17,500 nucleotides of DNA, from positions 247,501 through 265,000 of the forward strand of contig NC_004722.1 in assembly GCF_000007825.1 (NCBI RefSeq). Direction: 5' to 3'. The translations under genes and the position numbers were made by a program. The notes under the pieces were generated by a model. The model saw nothing but the letters and a program-made list of their open reading frames with translations. It was not told the DNA's origin and searched no databases. The DNA is from Bacillus cereus ATCC 14579 (GTDB lineage Bacteria; Bacillota; Bacilli; Bacillales; Bacillaceae_G). Of this stretch, positions 1-8,867 are shown piece after piece (position 1 is the stretch's first letter; each line of letters starts with the position of its first letter).

Positions 1-2294
<2,294 letters not shown>

Positions 2295-2345
2295 ATATAA
2301 TATGAAGCAAATGTTATCTAGTTTTGAAGGAATATGCCTTCATAG

Positions 2346-2461
2346 TTTGGTGATGATGGCAGAGAGGTCACACCCGTTCCCATACCGAACACGGAAGTTA
2401 AGCTCTCTAGCGCCGATGGTAGTTGGGACCTTGTCCCTGTGAGAGTAGGACGTCGCCAAGC
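2346..2461 (+). rRNA. rrf: 5S ribosomal RNA
   Basis: A complete 116-nt 5S rRNA of Bacillus type, starting TTTGGTGATGATGGC and ending GACGTCGCCAAGC, with the conserved CCGAACACGGAAGTTAAGC core and terminal helix pairing of the two ends. It lies about 50 nt after the 23S 3' end. That spacer contains a small hairpin (TGAAGG/CCTTCA, 2325-2342) with no U-tract, so it is more likely a processing element than a terminator. End positions may be off by one or two bases. Confidence 0.97.
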
Positions 2462-2473
2462 TATTTATATTGT

Positions 2474-2550
<77 letters not shown>

Positions 2551-2553
2551 AAT

Positions 2554-2629
2554 GGTCCCGTGGTGTAGTGGTTAACATGCCTGCCTGTCACGCAGGAGAT
2601 CGCCGGTTCGACCCCGGTCGGGACCGCCA
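2554..2629 (+). tRNA. tRNA-Asp (anticodon GTC)
   Basis: A 76-nt tRNA with anticodon GTC in the loop CTGTCAC, encoded CCA, acceptor stem GGTCCCG/CGGGACC, a T loop starting GTTCGA, and discriminator base G as usual for tRNA-Asp. It lies 3 nt after the fMet tRNA, so the two form a mini-cluster at the end of the rrn operon. Confidence 0.97.
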
Positions 2630-2647
2630 TTTCATATAAAGAAAAGA

Positions 2648-2674
2648 ACGAAACAAGTTGTTTCGTATTTTTTT
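2648..2674 (+). terminator. Rho-independent terminator of rrn-tRNA operon
   Basis: Inverted repeat ACGAAACAA / TTGTTTCGT (2648-2656, 2658-2666) forms a hairpin, followed by A and seven T (2668-2674). It sits 19 nt after tRNA-Asp. Confidence 0.85.
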
Positions 2675-2713
2675 ATTTGTTTTAACAAAAAACTAATAAA
2701 GACAGTCAAACTA

Positions 2714-2742
2714 TCCTTAGGACAACTCCTAAGGACTTTTTT
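2714..2742 (+). terminator. Second tandem terminator before tsaE
   Basis: Stem TCCTTAGGA (2714-2722) and TCCTAAGGA (2727-2735), loop CAAC, followed by C and six T. It is a strong canonical terminator 40 nt after the first one, so it gives a double stop between the highly transcribed rrn operon and the tsa operon. Confidence 0.85.
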
Positions 2743-2758
2743 ATATATTCAAAACCTG

Positions 2759-2764
2759 TATAAT
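2759..2764 (+). promoter_or_regulatory. Candidate -10 box of the tsaE-tsaB-rimI-tsaD operon
   Basis: TATAAT is a perfect -10, about 40 nt before the tsaE start. The -35 region 17 nt upstream (CTTTTT) is poor and overlaps the U-tract of the preceding terminator, so the promoter call rests on the -10 and on its position between the terminator and the first gene. Confidence 0.5.
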
Positions 2765-2803
2765 AAAGAGCAGAGAACATTGTGAGTAAAGTAGGTGAAG
2801 TCT

Positions 2804-3277
2804 GTGAGTAAATATGAAGTAACAACAAAATCTTCTGAGGAAACACAAAGGTTATCAGAAAAACTAGGTGAGCTCGTAGAGGCACAAGACGTAATTATTT
2901 TAGAAGGAGATCTTGGAGCTGGTAAGACGACTTTTACAAAGGGACTAGCAAAAGGTCTTGGAGTGAAAAGAGTTGTAAATAGTCCTACCTTTAATATCAT
3001 CAAAGAATATAAAGGAAGATTACCGCTATATCATATGGACGTGTATCGCTTAGCAGAAAGTGAAGAGGACTTAGGCTTTGATGAATATTTCTACGGTGAA
3101 GGAATTACGGTAGTAGAATGGGCTCATTTAATAGAAGCATATTTACCGAATGAAAAGTTACAAATTAGTTTATTCCATGCTGGAGATGACACAAGAAAAA
3201 TTATACTCGAGCCAATTGGAGATCGCTATATTAGATTATGTGAGGAGCTATTACAAGATGAAAGTACTAGCAATTGA
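2804..3277 (+). CDS. tsaE: tRNA threonylcarbamoyladenosine biosynthesis ATPase TsaE (YdiB)
   Basis: TsaE is the ATPase partner of TsaB and TsaD in transferring threonylcarbamoyl to A37 of ANN-decoding tRNAs in the cytoplasm. The P-loop GDLGAGKTT is visible at about residues 35-43, followed by the family pattern SPTFNIIKEY and a late VVEWAHL. The length of 157 aa is normal for the family. The start chosen is the GTG at 2804, giving MSKYEV, because AGGTGA lies 5 nt upstream (2793-2798). A GTG at 2795 would add three residues but has no good ribosome binding site. It is the first gene of the operon, and its 3' end overlaps tsaB by 20 nt, which suggests translational coupling. Confidence 0.95.
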   Translation: MSKYEVTTKSSEETQRLSEKLGELVEAQDVIILEGDLGAGKTTFTKGLAKGLGVKRVVNSPTFNIIKEYKGRLPLYHMDVYRLAESEEDLGFDEYFYGEGITVVEWAHLIEAYLPNEKLQISLFHAGDDTRKIILEPIGDRYIRLCEELLQDESTSN

Positions 3278-3950
3278 TACTTCAAATTACGTAATGGGTG
3301 TATCCCTTATTGAGGAAGAAAACGTAATTGGGGAAATCATTACAAATTTAACAAAAAACCATTCTGTACGTCTTATGCCAGCTGTAGAGAAACTGTTAAA
3401 AGAGTGTGGCGTAAAACCGAAGGAATTAACTAAAATCGTTGTAGCTGCTGGACCTGGATCCTATACAGGTGTTCGTATAGGCGTGACAGCGGCGAAAACA
3501 TTAGCTTGGTCACTTCAAATACCAATTGTAGGTGTATCAAGTTTAGAGGTAGTAGCTGCAAACGGTGCTAACTTTAACGGGTTAATTTGTCCTTTATTTG
3601 ATGGAAGACGTGGGCAAATTTATACTGGGTTATATACATATGAAGGAGAGCAGTTAACTTCAATAGAAGAAGACCGAATTATTCTTATTGTAGACTGGTT
3701 GCAAATGTTAAAAGATAAAGGACAGCCTGTTTTATTTATCGGTAACGATGTTAAATTGCATAAAGAAACAATTATAGAACATTTAGGTGATCAAGCTGTA
3801 TTCGCTCCATTTACTAAAAATAACCCAAGACCAAGTGAGCTAGCATTCTTAGGATTACAAAAAGAAGAACAAGATGTGCATACGTTTGTTCCAAGCTATC
3901 TTCGTTTAGCTGAAGCTGAAACAAAGTGGTTAGAAAGTCAAAACAAGTAG
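3258..3950 (+). CDS. tsaB: tRNA threonylcarbamoyladenosine biosynthesis protein TsaB (YdiC)
   Basis: TsaB is the inactive ASKHA-fold paralogue that scaffolds TsaD and TsaE in t6A37 synthesis. The protein begins MKVLAIDTSN and carries AAGPGSYTGVRIGV at about residues 70-84, both hallmarks of the YeaZ/TsaB family. Length is 230 aa. The start is the ATG at 3258, inside the end of tsaE, with GAGGAG at 3242-3247, 10 nt upstream. The frame is open 36 codons further upstream, but those codons run through the tsaE coding region and look nothing like TsaB. It is followed after 13 nt by rimI. Confidence 0.95.
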   Translation: MKVLAIDTSNYVMGVSLIEEENVIGEIITNLTKNHSVRLMPAVEKLLKECGVKPKELTKIVVAAGPGSYTGVRIGVTAAKTLAWSLQIPIVGVSSLEVVAANGANFNGLICPLFDGRRGQIYTGLYTYEGEQLTSIEEDRIILIVDWLQMLKDKGQPVLFIGNDVKLHKETIIEHLGDQAVFAPFTKNNPRPSELAFLGLQKEEQDVHTFVPSYLRLAEAETKWLESQNK

Positions 3951-3963
3951 GAGCTTGCAGAAG

Positions 3964-4407
3964 ATGGATATGATATTTAGAAAGATGGAGCTTGATGATA
4001 TTGCTCAAATTGTAGCTATTGAAGAAGCGTCTTTTTCAACTCCTTGGACTGCAGATGCCTTTCACCGTGAATTAACGATGAATGAACATGCACATTATAT
4101 TGTGTTAGAAAAAGATGGTCGTGTAGTCGGGTATTGTGGATTGTGGATAATTATTGATGAATCACATATAACAAATATAGCTATTTTGCCAGAATACCGA
4201 GGTCAAAAGTTAGGAGATGCCCTATTGAAAGCAGTTATTTCTGAAGCGAAAGAACTAGGGGTAAAAACAATGACACTTGAAGTACGTGTATCAAATGAAG
4301 TAGCAAAGCAGTTATACAGAAAATACGGATTTCAAAATGGTGGGATTCGTAAACGATACTATGCAGACAATCAGGAAGATGGTCTCGTAATGTGGGTGAA
4401 TATATAA
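3964..4407 (+). CDS. rimI: GNAT N-acetyltransferase RimI (ribosomal protein S18 alanine acetyltransferase type, YdiD)
   Basis: A 147-aa GNAT-fold acetyltransferase. The acetyl-CoA binding motif appears as PEYRGQKLGDALL at about residues 76-88, preceded by the TNIAILP strand and followed by NEVAKQLYRKYGF, typical of RimI. RimI acetylates the N-terminal alanine of ribosomal protein S18 in E. coli; the Bacillus substrate is inferred by homology. The ATG at 3964 has AGGAG at 3949-3953, overlapping the tsaB stop, at 10-nt spacing. A TTG at 3955 is too close to that site, and an ATG at 3970 is too far. Its placement between tsaB and tsaD is the usual Firmicute arrangement. Confidence 0.93.
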   Translation: MDMIFRKMELDDIAQIVAIEEASFSTPWTADAFHRELTMNEHAHYIVLEKDGRVVGYCGLWIIIDESHITNIAILPEYRGQKLGDALLKAVISEAKELGVKTMTLEVRVSNEVAKQLYRKYGFQNGGIRKRYYADNQEDGLVMWVNI

Positions 4408-5423
4408 TGGAAAAAAATACGATTATACTTGGTATTGAAACAAGTTGTGATGAAACAGCAGTAGCAGTTGTTAAAAATGGAACGGAAATTATTGCGAATG
4501 TCGTTGCATCACAAATTGAAAGTCATAAACGTTTTGGCGGCGTTGTACCAGAGATTGCATCACGTCATCATGTAGAAGAAATTACAGTTGTGTTAGAAGA
4601 AGCTTTAAAGGAAGCAAACATCACATTTGATGATATTGATGCAATTGCTGTAACAGAAGGTCCTGGTTTAGTAGGAGCACTTCTAATTGGAGTAAATGCA
4701 GCGAAGGCAGTAGCGTTTGCACATGATATTCCGTTAGTCGGTGTTCATCATATTGCTGGTCATATTTATGCGAACCGTTTAGTAAAAGAAGTTCAATTCC
4801 CGTTATTATCACTTGTTGTATCTGGTGGGCATACAGAACTTGTTTATATGAAAGAACATGGTTCATTCGAAGTAATTGGTGAAACACGAGACGATGCAGC
4901 TGGAGAAGCATATGATAAAGTAGCTCGTACGTTATCTATGCCATATCCAGGTGGTCCTCATATTGATCGCCTTGCACATGAAGGAGAACCGACAATTGAT
5001 TTGCCTCGTGCATGGCTAGAACCGGATTCGTATGATTTTAGCTTTAGTGGATTGAAATCAGCAGTTATCAACACTGTGCATAACGCAAAACAGCGCGGTA
5101 TAGAAATTGCACCAGAAGATTTAGCGGCAAGTTTCCAAGAAAGTGTAATAGATGTACTTGTAACGAAAGCAGCTCGTGCAGCAGAAGCTTATAATGTAAA
5201 GCAATTACTTCTTGCTGGTGGAGTAGCTGCTAATAAAGGACTTCGTGCGCGATTAGAAGAGGAATTTGCACAAAAAGAAAACATTGAATTAATTATTCCG
5301 CCGCTATCTTTATGCACAGATAATGCAGCGATGATTGCAGCGGCAGGGACTATTGCTTATGAACAAGGTAAGCGTGCAACATTAGCCTTAAATGCAAATC
5401 CAGGATTAGATATTGAAGCATAG
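4407..5423 (+). CDS. tsaD: tRNA N6-adenosine threonylcarbamoyltransferase TsaD (Gcp, YdiE)
   Basis: The catalytic subunit of t6A37 formation, a metal-dependent ASKHA-fold enzyme that transfers the threonylcarbamoyl group from threonylcarbamoyl-AMP to tRNA A37. Visible features are the N-terminal GIETSCDETA, the metal ligands H115 and H119 in HHIAGH (114-119 region), the phosphate-binding SGGHTEL at about 139-145, GGVAANKGLR at about 271-280, and the third ligand D305 in CTDNAAM. At 338 aa it is full length. The ATG overlaps the rimI stop by one base (TAATG), with GGGTGA 7 nt upstream, so it is translationally coupled. It is the last gene of the operon and is followed by a strong hairpin at 5455-5488. 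The family is essential in many bacteria. Confidence 0.97.
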   Translation: MEKNTIILGIETSCDETAVAVVKNGTEIIANVVASQIESHKRFGGVVPEIASRHHVEEITVVLEEALKEANITFDDIDAIAVTEGPGLVGALLIGVNAAKAVAFAHDIPLVGVHHIAGHIYANRLVKEVQFPLLSLVVSGGHTELVYMKEHGSFEVIGETRDDAAGEAYDKVARTLSMPYPGGPHIDRLAHEGEPTIDLPRAWLEPDSYDFSFSGLKSAVINTVHNAKQRGIEIAPEDLAASFQESVIDVLVTKAARAAEAYNVKQLLLAGGVAANKGLRARLEEEFAQKENIELIIPPLSLCTDNAAMIAAAGTIAYEQGKRATLALNANPGLDIEA

Positions 5424-5447
5424 TTATACACATAATTAACCACAGGT

Positions 5448-5597
5448 TGTGGATAAAACCCATATTATCTGTTGATAATGTGGGTTTTATTGTGTATATA
5501 AAATGTTGATAACTTTTTTACTGACCGTGGATAATGTGGAAAAGTTATTTTGATGTTTATTTTATAAAGGTGGATATGTGTATAAACTTGTGGATAA
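5448..5597 (-). promoter_or_regulatory. Cluster of DnaA-box-like sequences
   Basis: Within 150 bp there are two perfect DnaA boxes, read as TGTGGATAA on the plus strand (5448-5456 and 5589-5597; TTATCCACA on the minus strand). Four one-mismatch copies lie between them: TGTTGATAA at 5470-5478 and 5504-5512, CGTGGATAA at 5526-5534 and TGTGGAAAA at 5535-5543. All six point the same way. The intergenic location and density suggest a DnaA-binding or titration cluster. I recall that B. subtilis has such clusters outside oriC, one of them near gcp (tsaD), but I cannot verify that here. Binding is inferred. Confidence 0.6.
5455..5491 (+). terminator. Terminator after tsaD
   Basis: A long hairpin of 15 pairs including one wobble: arm AAAACCCATATTATC (5455-5469), loop TGTT, arm GATAATGTGGGTTTT (5474-5488), then ATT. 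The T-run is inside the right arm, and the left arm begins with A, so it could also stop leftward transcription. It overlaps two DnaA-box-like sequences. Confidence 0.75.
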
Positions 5598-5628
5598 ATA
5601 GGTTGATGTCAGACCTTTGAATTTGTTC

Positions 5629-5668
5629 TTTTTCGGGAAATAAAAAGCAAGAAGATATCCCCGAAAAA
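5629..5668. repeat. Inverted repeat in the tsaD-ydiF intergenic region
   Basis: TTTTTCGGG (5629-5637) and CCCGAAAAA (5660-5668) are perfect 9-bp arms separated by 22 nt. No good T-run follows on either strand, so it is not a clear terminator. Just to its right, on the minus strand, TTGACA (5708-5713) and TATAAT (5688-5693) both match consensus but are only 14 bp apart. Apart from this, 5598-5747 shows nothing I recognise. Confidence 0.4.
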
Positions 5669-5747
5669 CATTTTGAAACATCTCCCCATTATAGAAGATG
5701 CTAATATTGTCAATCTTTGTCGTTAAAAAGATATTTCGTGTCGAATT

Positions 5748-5829
5748 GTTAATATATATAGGGTTACAATAGATATATTTAAAAAATCGTTAGTATATTC
5801 TAAGTTACGATAGATATATTCAAAAAATT
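5748..5829. repeat. Two-copy 41-bp AT-rich tandem repeat
   Basis: Units 5748-5788 and 5789-5829 are each 41 bp and directly adjacent. They share GTTA at the start and GATAGATATATT-like cores (ACAATAGATATATT versus ACGATAGATATATT), then an A-run, with about eight differences. Both are very AT-rich. No coding function is apparent, and it lies between the DnaA-box cluster and the ydiF terminator. Confidence 0.6.
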
Positions 5830-5840
5830 GTTTAAGTACT

Positions 5841-5887
5841 AAAAAAAGATGTCACATAGTCAAAAATCCTGACTTATGAGACATCTT
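5841..5887 (-). terminator. Terminator of the ABC-F gene (minus strand)
   Basis: Arms AAGATGTC (5846-5853) and GACATCTT (5880-5887) extend inward, after an A/A mismatch, to CATA/TATG and TCA/TGA with a bulge. Read on the minus strand the hairpin ends in a run of T (plus-strand A at 5841-5847). It lies 17 nt beyond the ydiF stop. Confidence 0.8.
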
Positions 5888-5903
5888 CCTTATTTAAATA
5901 TGC

Positions 5904-7829
5904 TTATACATGCAGCTCTTCCCATTCTGCCATACAAGTTTCAAGTTGTTCTTGTAGCGTTTGCTTTTTAGTTGTAATTTCACTAGCTTTTTCATAATCT
6001 GCATATATTTCTGGTAAGCAAAGTTGATCTTCTAACGTAGCAATTTCTTCTTCTAATTCCACTATACTTTGTTCTAGCTCTTCAATTTTTCTAGTGCGTT
6101 GACGCTCTAGTTTTTTACGCTCTTTTTCTTCTAAATAATTTAATTTCTCTTGTGCAACCACCTTTTGAACAGGAACGTCACTTTCTTGCTGTTCAAGTTC
6201 TGCACGTTCAATCATTTCATTTTTCTTTTCAACGTAGTAATCGTAATCCCCTAAATATTCCTGTGCACCTTCTGTTGATAACTCAACCACAGTCGTTGTT
6301 ACACGGTTAATAAAGTAGCGGTCATGTGAGACGAATAGAAGAGTCCCTGGGTAATCAATTAAAGCATTCTCCAAAATCTCTTTACTATTTAAATCAAGGT
6401 GGTTCGTAGGCTCATCTAGAATTAACAAATTTGACTTTTGCATCATAAGTTTTGCAAGAGCTAATCGAGCTTTTTGTCCACCACTAAGGGAAGATACTGG
6501 TTTCAGTACATCATCTCCTGTGAATAAAAAATTCCCAAGTATAGTACGGATTTCTTTTTCCGGTTGCAGTGGATATTCATCCCATAGTTCATTTAAAACC
6601 CGTTTAGAAGATGTTAAGTTTGCTTGTTCTTGATCATAATAACCAACAGATACATTTGATCCGAAAGAAACATCACCATTTAATAGTGGTAACTTATTCA
6701 CAATGGATTTTAACAATGTGGATTTCCCAATTCCGTTTGGACCAACTAAAGCAACACTATCTCCGCGAGTTAAGCGCATAGTTACATGTTCAATTATAGG
6801 GTTTCCATCATAGCCGATGGTTGCATCATTTACTTGTAAAACATCATTTCCACTTTGTTTTTCAATATCGAAGTGGAATGATGCTGACTTAGAATCCCCT
6901 AATGGTCTCGTTAATAATTCCATTCTGTCTAGTTGTTTACGGCGACTTTGAGCACGTTTCGTTGTAGAAGCGCGAGCTATATTCTTTTGAACGAAGTCCT
7001 CAAGTTTTGCGATTTCATCTTGTTGTTTTTCGTAACGTTTCATTTCTTGCTCATATAATGCTGATTTTAAGTCTAAATATTTACTGTAGTTACCAACAAA
7101 TCGTCTGCTTTCTTTATTCGAAATTTCATATACTTGTGTAACGAGTTTGTCTAAGAAATAACGGTCATGTGAGACGATTAATATTGCGCCAGGATAACCT
7201 TGCAAATATTGCTCAAGCCATGTTAATGTTTCGATGTCTAAATGGTTTGTAGGCTCGTCCAAAATAAGTAAGTCTGGTTTTGTTAATAATAATTTCCCGA
7301 GAGCTAATCTTGTTTTTTGCCCGCCGCTTAAAGTAGAGATCGTCGTCTGGTGCGTTTCAACTGGGAAGCCAAGGCCGCTTAAAATGGAGCGAATATCCGC
7401 TTCATATTGATATCCACCTTGATCTTTATAATTGAGTTGTAGTTGGTCATAATCAGCTAACAATCTTTCATATGTAGCTTCGTTTGAAAAGTTTTTTTCT
7501 TTTCCCATTTCTTGCTCAAGCCTTCGAAGTTTTGTCTCCATTTGCTGTAAGTGGGTAAAGACGGTTAGCATTTCATCCCAAATTGTTAAAGACGTTTCTA
7601 GTCCAGTATTTTGAGCTAAATATCCGATTGAGACATCTTTCGGTTTTATAATTTCGCCACCATCATGAGATAATTCACCAGCGATAATTTTTAATAATGT
7701 AGATTTTCCTGCTCCATTCCTTCCAACTAATGCGATACGATCTTTTGTTTGTACTTCCAATTTTATGTTTGCAAGAATCGTTTCTGCACCGTATAATTTC
7801 GAAAGCGCGTTTACTTGTAATAAAATCAA
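5904..7829 (-). CDS. ydiF: ABC-F family ATP-binding protein (YdiF type)
   Basis: A soluble protein with two ABC ATPase domains and no membrane segments. ABC-F proteins act on the ribosome as translation factors or antibiotic-protection factors, not as transporters. Domain 1 has Walker A GRNGAGKST (36-44), signature LSGGQK (167-172), Walker B LLILDEPTNHLD (187-198) and SHDR. A charged linker at about 240-300 is the P-site-tRNA-interaction region in the family. Domain 2 has GPNGIGKST (363-371), LSGGQK (448-453) and a second LLILDEPTNHLD (468-479). The C-terminus (about 555-637) is a Lys/Glu-rich coiled coil. The start chosen is the TTG at 7829, because GAGGTG lies 6 nt upstream (plus 7836-7841). 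An ATG at 7883 would add 18 residues that do not resemble an ABC N-terminus. The resulting 641 aa suits YdiF. Nothing in the sequence shows resistance activity. Confidence 0.93.
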   Translation of the reverse strand: MILLQVNALSKLYGAETILANIKLEVQTKDRIALVGRNGAGKSTLLKIIAGELSHDGGEIIKPKDVSIGYLAQNTGLETSLTIWDEMLTVFTHLQQMETKLRRLEQEMGKEKNFSNEATYERLLADYDQLQLNYKDQGGYQYEADIRSILSGLGFPVETHQTTISTLSGGQKTRLALGKLLLTKPDLLILDEPTNHLDIETLTWLEQYLQGYPGAILIVSHDRYFLDKLVTQVYEISNKESRRFVGNYSKYLDLKSALYEQEMKRYEKQQDEIAKLEDFVQKNIARASTTKRAQSRRKQLDRMELLTRPLGDSKSASFHFDIEKQSGNDVLQVNDATIGYDGNPIIEHVTMRLTRGDSVALVGPNGIGKSTLLKSIVNKLPLLNGDVSFGSNVSVGYYDQEQANLTSSKRVLNELWDEYPLQPEKEIRTILGNFLFTGDDVLKPVSSLSGGQKARLALAKLMMQKSNLLILDEPTNHLDLNSKEILENALIDYPGTLLFVSHDRYFINRVTTTVVELSTEGAQEYLGDYDYYVEKKNEMIERAELEQQESDVPVQKVVAQEKLNYLEEKERKKLERQRTRKIEELEQSIVELEEEIATLEDQLCLPEIYADYEKASEITTKKQTLQEQLETCMAEWEELHV

Positions 7830-7906
7830 TGTTTTCACCTCAAATAATTTCTTAACTTTGCCATGTTTATATTTCTCAATCATACTAAAAATAGTGTATA
7901 GTTTAA

Positions 7907-7936
7907 AATAAAGAGAGAATACTTCTTCTCTTTATT
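7907..7936. promoter_or_regulatory. Dyad in the divergent ydiF / rex promoter region
   Basis: A perfect 10-bp inverted repeat, AATAAAGAGA (7907-7916) and TCTCTTTATT (7927-7936), can extend inward by GAA/TTC with one bulged T. Read on the minus strand its left edge overlaps a perfect TATAAT (plus 7934-7939), a possible -10 for ydiF with a weak -35 (TTTAGC). No T-run follows, so an operator or a leader hairpin is more likely than a terminator. It does not match the Rex operator consensus I know (TTGTGAA...TTCACAA). Confidence 0.45.
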
Positions 7937-8016
7937 ATACAAGGAATTTAATGAGTGCTAAACTTCTGTATTTGATTAAAGTATATGAATAAAGATAGGA
8001 AGAGAGGAGAGGTCAT

Positions 8017-8646
8017 ATGGATCAGCAAAAGATTCCACAAGCCACTGCTAAAAGATTGCCTCTATACTATCGATTTATCCAAAACTTATCTCTTTCTGGT
8101 AAGCAGCGTGTTTCATCGGCCGAATTGAGTGAGGCAGTAAAAGTAGATTCCGCAACAATACGAAGAGATTTTTCGTATTTTGGAGCGTTAGGGAAAAAGG
8201 GATATGGATATAACGTAAATTATTTATTATCATTTTTCCGCGAAACACTTGATCAAGATGATATAACACGTGTAGCACTTATTGGAGTAGGTAATTTAGG
8301 GACCGCTTTCTTACATTATAATTTCACGAAAAACAATAATACAAAAATTGAAATGGCATTTGATGTTAGTGAAGAGAAAGTTGGAACAGAAATCGGGGGC
8401 ATTCCTGTATATCATTTAGATGAATTAGAAGAGAGATTATCAAATGATATACAAGTGGCAATATTAACAGTACCGGCTACAGTAGCACAAGCTGTAGCAG
8501 ATAGATTAGCTGAAACAAGCGTGCACGGTATTTTGAATTTCACACCAGCGCGATTAAACGTATCAGAGAATATTAGAATTCATCATATTGACTTAGCTGT
8601 AGAGTTACAAACATTAGTTTACTTTTTGAAAAACTATCCACAATAA
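8017..8646 (+). CDS. rex: Redox-sensing transcriptional repressor Rex (YdiH)
   Basis: Rex is a homodimeric repressor that senses the NADH/NAD+ ratio and controls fermentation and respiration genes in Gram-positive bacteria. The N-terminal winged-helix part (about 1-80) contains the family stretch SSAELSEAVKVDSATIRRDF and the FGALGKKGYGYN turn. The Rossmann NAD(H) domain begins at RVALIGVGNLGTAF, with GVGNLG at about 90-95. A C-terminal helix, VELQTLVYFLKN, is the domain-swapped dimer helix of the family. Length is 209 aa. The ATG at 8017 is preceded by a GAGGAGAGG site. It is transcribed divergently from the ABC-F gene and ends at a GC-rich hairpin. No Rex-type operator is visible upstream, so autoregulation is not supported. 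Confidence 0.96.
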   Translation: MDQQKIPQATAKRLPLYYRFIQNLSLSGKQRVSSAELSEAVKVDSATIRRDFSYFGALGKKGYGYNVNYLLSFFRETLDQDDITRVALIGVGNLGTAFLHYNFTKNNNTKIEMAFDVSEEKVGTEIGGIPVYHLDELEERLSNDIQVAILTVPATVAQAVADRLAETSVHGILNFTPARLNVSENIRIHHIDLAVELQTLVYFLKNYPQ

Positions 8647-8674
8647 AACGCAGAGGAAGCGACCTCTGCGTTTT
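8645..8674. terminator. Bidirectional terminator between rex and ydiK
   Basis: AAAACGCAGAGG (8645-8656), a 6-nt loop AAGCGA, and CCTCTGCGTTTT (8663-8674) form a perfect 12-bp stem. The plus strand ends in TTTTATT and the minus strand in TTTTATTG. It starts within the rex stop codon and ends 1 nt before the ydiK stop, so it serves both convergent genes. Confidence 0.88.
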
Positions 8675-8675
8675 A

Positions 8676-8867
8676 TTATTGTTTCTTCTTTGTGAATTTA
8701 ACTAATATAAGGCGAAGTGCCAAATTAAAATCAATTGTTGCCATAACTGCAAATAGTATTGTCCACATATTCCAGATTGTATCTGTCACGTTCGTAATGG
8801 CGAAGCGTGTAAAGATACATCCAAGAAGGAAGTATAGTGCAGCCATGAACAATGGTGAGTTTCTCAT
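8676..8867 (-). CDS. ydiK: Small membrane protein, YdiK family (DUF4305)
   Basis: A 63-aa protein of unknown function with two hydrophobic stretches, LFMAALYFLLGCIFTRFAI at about 6-24 and MWTILFAVMATIDFNLAL at about 34-51, and a basic C-terminus ending FTKKKQ. This fits a two-helix membrane protein. Size, topology and position next to ydiL match YdiK of Bacillus; the family assignment is from memory. Its ATG overlaps the ydiL stop (ATGA), and GGAGG lies upstream within the ydiL end (plus 8877-8881), so it is co-translated with the protease. I cannot assign a biochemical role. Confidence 0.85.
   Translation of the reverse strand: MRNSPLFMAALYFLLGCIFTRFAITNVTDTIWNMWTILFAVMATIDFNLALRLILVKFTKKKQ

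Noticed and set aside
2325..2342. Hairpin TGAAGG/CCTTCA between 23S and 5S as a terminator
   Set aside because: Short stem and no U-tract, and the 5S and tRNAs follow directly, so it is more likely an rRNA processing element.
3150..3257. N-terminal extension of TsaB by 36 codons
   Set aside because: The segment is tsaE coding sequence in another frame; the family start MKVLAIDTS at 3258 has its own GAGGAG.
7934..8016. Rex operator upstream of rex
   Set aside because: No TTGTGAA-type inverted repeat is present, so autoregulation cannot be supported.
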